Shown here: one piece after another, positions 59,714-64,000 of the stretch
Numbering within the stretch: the first letter of the stretch is position 1
Layout: each line of letters opens with the position of its first letter
From: Candidatus Poribacteria bacterium
GTDB taxonomy: Bacteria; Poribacteria; WGA-4E; WGA-3G
Direction: 5' to 3'
Assembly (NCBI GenBank): GCA_022821725.1
Contig: JAJEDB010000079.1
Coordinates: 1 to 64,000 of the forward strand
DNA length: 64,000 bases
Position numbers and translations under genes: made by a program
The notes under the pieces: model-generated
What the model was told of the DNA's origin: nothing
The model's input: only the letters and a program-made list of their open reading frames with translations
Database searches by the model: none

Positions 59714-60338
59714 TTCAACTCACCTCTTGTAACCATGTAGAAGGATTTTCAACACGGGTGTAAAGCCGCGTAGAGTGATGTTTCGCCCTTCTGAGTAACC
59801 TATCATCGATTGAATTAGCATATCACGATAGGGAACCTGATGTCAAGGAAAACCTAATCACGATCAGGGTCATTCAGTTCTCGGTTTCTGAGTGACTTAT
59901 CGAGAGTAGATGTGACACTTTTGGCATAAATCGGGGTTACAAACCCCTCCCACAAGAGAGATTTCGGACAATTGAATGACCCTGAATCACGATTAGAGCC
60001 ATTCAGCCTTCAGTTTTCTGCTGTCTTCAAGCAGGAAGTCGGGATTCGGGGTGTTTTTGCAATGTAATACAAGGAACGGAATTAATTGACGATTCCTCTT
60101 AAAAGGGTCTGTTGTTTTGGTGCGGTTTGGAAACCGCCCCTACATTCCGTTTTATTTAACCCCCTAAATCCCCCTTATCAGGGGGACTTTAAGAGGAAAT
60201 GCGTAAGTCCTATCGTAAATAAAAAACGAACCTTTTCTGAACGAATCTGACTAAATAAGCAAAAGCAAGATGTAAATGCCTTTCCTAAAAAGATAATTTG
60301 GCATTCACAAAACAACAATTCAAATAGGAGAAAAAGAA
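59714..60338. other. 625-bp repeat-rich intergenic region
   Basis: No gene seen. It holds the second MITE (59865-59984), a degenerate GGTGCGGTTTGGAAACCGCCCCTAC hairpin near 60118, AACCCCCTAAATCCCCCTTATCA (60158-60180, related to about 21640) and GCGTAAGTCCTAT (about 60199), an end of the AGGACTTACG family. The upstream part of the Spy-like gene leader (AATAGGAGAAAAAG) closes it. Confidence 0.6.
59865..59984. mobile_element. 120-bp MITE-like element, copy 2
   Basis: Perfect 12-bp terminal inverted repeats CAGGGTCATTCA / TGAATGACCCTG. Flanked by the 9-bp direct duplication AATCACGAT (59856-59864 and 59985-59993). Same length as copy 1 (12358-12477) and differing at only a few positions. The inner GGGGTT...AACCCC pair makes a small hairpin. 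Confidence 0.88.
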
Positions 60339-60842
60339 ATGAAAAGGAAATGGTTGGCACTTAGCACAATCGCAGCAATCGCAATGGTCGGAATGTTCGT
60401 TTTTGAAAACACGGCAGCAGCGCATCGAGAAGTTCACAACAAACGAGAACATCGCAAAGACACTGCCCGCGCAACTCGGGGTCGGATCGCTACGCTAAAT
60501 CCGGTGGCGACGCTCAATCAGTCGTGGATAGATTTGACTTTCGGTGTGGGACTTGACACAGAGACGTTAGCGAAGGTGCATCCGATCTATCAGAAAACCC
60601 GTGAGACGCTCCAGGCACAGATTAAAGAGGCACGTGAATCCGATGAGAAGCGGGCGGCAGTGAAGAAACTCCGCGAGAATATCAAGGAAACGCAGACACA
60701 ATTCTACGCGAGTCTCAAGGAGGTCTTGACGGAAGAGCAGATGACGCAACTGACAGAACTGACGAAGAAACGGCAGACAGCAGCAAAGAAACGCGTCAAT
60801 CAATCCCATCGTAACCAGCGAGAGTCTCGTAGGCATCGTTAA
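60339..60842 (+). CDS. Spy/CpxP-like periplasmic LTxxQ protein
   Basis: 167 residues. It has a signal peptide (MKRKWLALSTIAAIAMVGMFVFENTAAAH), then helical mature sequence rich in Lys, Arg and Glu. The segment EVLTEEQMTQLTELTKKRQTAAKKR contains the LTxxQ motif of Spy/CpxP-type periplasmic chaperones and sensors. The basic tail (RVNQSHRNQRESRRHR) is unusual. Such proteins buffer envelope stress or metals. AGGAGAAAAAG precedes the ATG. Single gene, convergent with mmsA. Confidence 0.7.
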   Translation: MKRKWLALSTIAAIAMVGMFVFENTAAAHREVHNKREHRKDTARATRGRIATLNPVATLNQSWIDLTFGVGLDTETLAKVHPIYQKTRETLQAQIKEARESDEKRAAVKKLRENIKETQTQFYASLKEVLTEEQMTQLTELTKKRQTAAKKRVNQSHRNQRESRRHR

Positions 60843-60949
60843 AGTCCACCGGCAGACCGGAAAATTCTTGGTTGGAAGACTGCAAGGGTGGAAGGTTGGG
60901 GGACCATCCTTCCATCCCGCTCTTCCATCCTTCCATTCCAGTATCCACA

Positions 60950-62437
60950 CTATGCCCAGCGTTCAACGACGACCTTCTTCTGGGTGAAGAAATCTACGGC
61001 ATCCCAACTCTGACCGTGGAGGTCCCCGAAGAAGCTATCCTTCCACCCGCTGAAGGGGAAGAATGCCATCGGCGCGGCGACGCCGATGTTAATGCCGACA
61101 TTCCCGATCTCTGCTTCATAACGGAATTGACGGGCAGCCGCGCCACTGCTCGTAAAGAGACACGCCATGTTCCCGTAACGCCCGCTATTGATGAGTCGGA
61201 TTGCGTCGTCGATCGTCTCAACATGGATAAGCCCTAAAACGGGTCCGAAGATTTCGGTTTTGGCAATATCGCCCTGTGGATTCAGGTCATTGAGGATTGT
61301 TGGACGAATAAAATTGCCGTTTTCACCGCCGTTGATGCTCGGATACCTGCCATCAACGAGGAGTTGCGCCCCCTCATCAGCCCCGGCTTGAATAAGCCCC
61401 TCAATTCGGCTTTTGCTCTCGGAAGTGATGACGGGTCCCATTTCGACCCCCTCTTCCAGTCCATTTCCGACCACTCGATCCGTAGCGGTGTCGGCGATGG
61501 CTTCTGTGAACCAGGAACGCGCCTCGCCCACAGTGAACGTGAGGGAGGCAGCAAGACACCGTTGCCCGGCACATCCGAAGGCACTCTCCGCTGTCGCAGT
61601 GACAGTAAACTGCGGATCCGCATCAGGCAGGACAATCAGCGGGTTTTTCGCGCCCCCTTGACACTGAACGCGTTTGCCGTTCGCAGCAGCCTTCGCATAG
61701 ATTTCTTTAGCAGTCGCAGTCGCACCGACGAAACTGATGCCTCGGATGTCTGGATGCGTTAAGATCGCATCTACAGTTTCGCGTCCACCATTCACCAGAT
61801 TGACAACGCCTTTCGGCAGCCCCGTCTGTTCCAGTAACTGAAACACCTTTTGCATGGTGATCGGCACTTTTTCGGAAGGTTTCACGATGTAAGTGTTGCC
61901 GCAGGCAATGGCATACGGTAGAAACCAGAAAGTAATCATCCCCGGAAAGTTGAAAGGTGCGATTGCAGCACACACACCAACAGGTTGACGAATCATAAAT
62001 TCGTCGATACCGGTCGCAATATCCTCCAAGTTAGTGCCTTGCATGAGGGTCGGAATCCCGCAGGCGACTTCAACATTCTCGATCGCGCGCCGCATTTCAC
62101 CCTTCGCCTCGTCAAGCGTCTTACCGCATTCCAACGTAATCGTTCTGGCGATGTCCTCCAAGTTCTCCTCTAAAAGGGTTTTCAAAGCGAAAAGGTATTG
62201 CACCCGTTCAACAGGAGGTGTCCGCCGCCATTCGTGGAGTGCATCAGCAGCAGCTGTAGCGGCTTGATGGACCTCTTCCGCGGGCGAAAGCGGCACCTGC
62301 GTGAGAACTTCCCCAGTCGCTGGGTTTGTGACATCGATCAGCGCAGCCGCCTCGGATTTCTGCCATCTGTTATTAACGTAGTTCGATAGCGGCGTTTGTA
62401 GGTTTCCGCTTTTAAGAAGACTCACATCGGTTTCCAT
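60950..62437 (-). CDS. mmsA: Methylmalonate-semialdehyde dehydrogenase (CoA-acylating)
   Basis: 495 residues. It has the MMSDH-type opening ([29 protein letters not shown]) and the signatures [46 protein letters not shown] (NAD binding) and [40 protein letters not shown]. The catalytic Cys is in [12 protein letters not shown], followed by [12 protein letters not shown]. The enzyme converts (methyl)malonate semialdehyde to propionyl- or acetyl-CoA in valine and inositol catabolism (IolA). With iolG-iolE 10 kb away it would complete a partial inositol route. AAGGAGG precedes the ATG. Confidence 0.92.
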   Translation of the reverse strand: METDVSLLKSGNLQTPLSNYVNNRWQKSEAAALIDVTNPATGEVLTQVPLSPAEEVHQAATAAADALHEWRRTPPVERVQYLFALKTLLEENLEDIARTITLECGKTLDEAKGEMRRAIENVEVACGIPTLMQGTNLEDIATGIDEFMIRQPVGVCAAIAPFNFPGMITFWFLPYAIACGNTYIVKPSEKVPITMQKVFQLLEQTGLPKGVVNLVNGGRETVDAILTHPDIRGISFVGATATAKEIYAKAAANGKRVQCQGGAKNPLIVLPDADPQFTVTATAESAFGCAGQRCLAASLTFTVGEARSWFTEAIADTATDRVVGNGLEEGVEMGPVITSESKSRIEGLIQAGADEGAQLLVDGRYPSINGGENGNFIRPTILNDLNPQGDIAKTEIFGPVLGLIHVETIDDAIRLINSGRYGNMACLFTSSGAAARQFRYEAEIGNVGINIGVAAPMAFFPFSGWKDSFFGDLHGQSWDAVDFFTQKKVVVERWA

Positions 62438-62449
62438 CGTATATCCTCC

Positions 62450-63889
62450 TTAGTTCTCCTTCGCGAAGAGTTCAAGTACTTTCAATTGTTCCATAGCGGC
62501 GACGATTTGCGGATCATGCTCCAGTTCATCACGAGAATTTTCTGTAATCTGGGCAAGTGCGTATTTAATGCCGATATCGCTGAGGATAATTTGTTCTTCG
62601 GTGAGTGCGTCGCTCAAGCGTTGATAACTTCGCAGCAGTTTTGCCGCCTGCCGGTCATCACGAGAGGCGTGAGAAGCAGCTGCGAGTTGTGCTAACACAT
62701 CATCCCCATTCTCTTCCATAAAAGTTTTAAGTTTCTCATGATCTCGGAGTTTCAACTGCATCTGGCGTTCAGAACGGCTAAACCATGCCGACTCAACATC
62801 AGGGATAATGCCGACCTTGTCAATATTGACCCCGTTCGGTGTAAAGTAACTCGCGACGGTCAATTTCACAGCAGCTTTTGAATTGCTCAGCGGAAACACA
62901 CGTTGAACGGAAGCTTTCCCGAAGGTCTTATTGCCCATGACAAGTCCGCGCCCGTGGTCTTTGATGGCACCAGCGACGATCTCAGAGGCACTCGCGCTCC
63001 CACCATCAACGAGGACAATCAGTGGAAAGTACTCCCTTTTTACGCCTTCCGCCTTGAAGTTCTCGCGCGTCTCAATGCCTTTACTGTAGACGACGAGTTG
63101 ACCGGGGGTAAGGAAGTCGCTCGCGATATCAACGGCTGAAGTGAGGAGTCCGCCAGGATTTAAGCGGAGGTCCAGAATGACACCCCGGACATCCTGTGCC
63201 TTGAAGTCCACAAAGGCGTTATCTACATCGTTTGCTGTCGTATCAAGAAATTGATTGATTTTGATATAGCCAATATTCTCTCCGATGATATCCTGCTCAA
63301 CGCTCGGAATCCGAATGACTTCACGCGTAACAGTAACCTCAACTGGGCGATTATCGTTCTGACGCACGACCGTAATGGAGACGGGGGTTCCCGGTTCACC
63401 CCGCAGCTGGTCAACTGCCTCGTTCAAGGTCATAACAGCTGTCGATTCACCCTCAATATGGCTAATAACATCTCCGCTTTGCAAACCCGCCAATGCAGCA
63501 GGACTCCCCTTAAAGGGTGTAACCACAGTCAACATATCTTCCCGAATTCCGATAAGCATCCCAAGACCGCCGTATTTGCCGCGGTTCTGTGTTCGGAATT
63601 CAGCGATGTCGGGAATGAATTGACTGTATGGGTCCAATTTGCGAAGCATACCATTGATGGCACCCTCTATCAGTTCTTTGGAATCCGGTGTTTCGAGATG
63701 TGCCTGTTTAATATAAGCAAGGATCTCTGAGAAAAGCGCGAGATTCTCTACCAATATATCATCGGAGGTTTCTTCTGAACTCCAACCGAACGGTAGAAAC
63801 GCGCAGATAAGAAACACTGATAACAAGAGTCGAAAACAGGTTCCGGGTGAAATTCGCGAGTTCCCGAAACCGATCGTTAAAAATTTCAT
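62450..63889 (-). CDS. S41-family C-terminal processing peptidase
   Basis: 479 residues: a signal or anchor segment (about 14-37, CFRLLLSVFLICAFLPFGWSSEE), a helical N-domain, a PDZ domain (MLIGIREDMLTVVTPFKGSPAALAGLQSGDVISHIEGEST, about 110-200) and the catalytic domain. That domain contains LDLRLNPGGLLTSAVDIASDF, LVDGGSASASEIVAGAIKDHGRGLVMG (nucleophile Ser in GSAS) and NKTFGKASVQRVFPL (general-base Lys). CtpA-type periplasmic proteases trim or degrade envelope proteins. It ends 12 bases before mmsA and may share its transcript. GGGAGGG precedes the ATG. Confidence 0.9.
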   Translation of the reverse strand: MKFLTIGFGNSRISPGTCFRLLLSVFLICAFLPFGWSSEETSDDILVENLALFSEILAYIKQAHLETPDSKELIEGAINGMLRKLDPYSQFIPDIAEFRTQNRGKYGGLGMLIGIREDMLTVVTPFKGSPAALAGLQSGDVISHIEGESTAVMTLNEAVDQLRGEPGTPVSITVVRQNDNRPVEVTVTREVIRIPSVEQDIIGENIGYIKINQFLDTTANDVDNAFVDFKAQDVRGVILDLRLNPGGLLTSAVDIASDFLTPGQLVVYSKGIETRENFKAEGVKREYFPLIVLVDGGSASASEIVAGAIKDHGRGLVMGNKTFGKASVQRVFPLSNSKAAVKLTVASYFTPNGVNIDKVGIIPDVESAWFSRSERQMQLKLRDHEKLKTFMEENGDDVLAQLAAASHASRDDRQAAKLLRSYQRLSDALTEEQIILSDIGIKYALAQITENSRDELEHDPQIVAAMEQLKVLELFAKEN

Positions 63890-63921
63890 TTTTTATTCCC
63901 TCCCGCCGACATTATAGTTTT

Positions 63922-64000
63922 TTAATAAAAGTAGTTTCGTAGCCTTTGGATGCTCGGAATCCGAAAAGCGATAAAGGCTGCGACGGCACAGTAGAGCAGA
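63922..64000 (-). CDS. C-terminal end of a membrane protein (runs off the window)
   Basis: Only the last ~25 codons are visible on the minus strand, translating to LLYCAVAAFIAFRIPSIQRLRNYFY and a TAA at 63922-63924. A hydrophobic helix followed by a basic end suggests a transporter or permease. It lies about 33 bases upstream of the S41 protease and may be in its operon. Too short to name. Confidence 0.45.
   Translation of the reverse strand, partial: LLYCAVAAFIAFRIPSIQRLRNYFY

Noticed and set aside
1-64000. General reassignment of TGA to an amino acid
   Set aside because: TGA terminates two genes at the expected place, and no other TGA interrupts a recognisable gene except at the three Cys-type sites.

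Overview
The window reads like a chromosome segment of an uncultured, Gram-negative-type heterotroph. The gene mix is secreted LamG lipoprotein-like proteins, phytanoyl-CoA dioxygenases, many Gfo/Idh/MocA oxidoreductases and sugar-phosphate TIM barrels, Uma2 proteins, a FlgD-like C-terminal sorting domain, a TolC protein and a TonB-dependent receptor. From memory this resembles Candidatus Poribacteria or relatives. That assignment is inference; no 16S rRNA is present. I found no tRNA, rRNA or CRISPR array.

Layout. 1-12.2 kb: a partial TolC, a Ycf48-type propeller protein, LamG proteins, and a minus-strand operon PhyH - redoxin - TIM barrel - SGNH hydrolase. 12.2-14.7 kb: a half-length UvrC-like nuclease and two tandem heavy-metal-associated (HMA) lipoproteins. 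14.7-29 kb: PhyH, glycosyltransferase, prs, gpmI, Uma2, LamG, a 1.2k-residue secreted glycosidase-like protein, a methyltransferase and small-molecule enzymes. 29-41 kb: transporter, dehydrogenases, a PHP-type metallohydrolase, PhyH, ABC ATPase and TonB receptor. 41-50 kb: housekeeping genes (coaD, recX, alaS, larB) and an FtsX/LolD-type ABC pair. 50-52 kb: iolG-iolE. 52-60 kb: a defence-like island (methyltransferase with two paralogous GTG-start nucleases, DUF262 protein, FRG-TPR protein, HsdR-like fragment cut by a TnpB transposon). 60-64 kb: mmsA and an S41 protease.

The most interesting signal is three genes that ordinary annotation would break at an in-frame TGA: both HMA lipoproteins and the redoxin. 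In each, TGA replaces the first Cys of a UxxC motif (T-U-G-A/D-C). The reading frame and family homology continue to a normal stop. A 6-7 bp hairpin with a GGN triloop starts its loop 21-23 nt after the TGA, as expected of a bacterial SECIS element. I therefore annotate three selenoproteins. TGA still acts as a stop, but by hand count it ends only 2 of about 59 genes.

The intergenic DNA is rich in short repeats: two 120-bp MITE-like elements with 9-bp target duplications, an 89-90 bp element with AGGACTTACG ends, two hairpin families whose stems differ between copies yet stay complementary, and a direct repeat bracketing one dehydrogenase gene.
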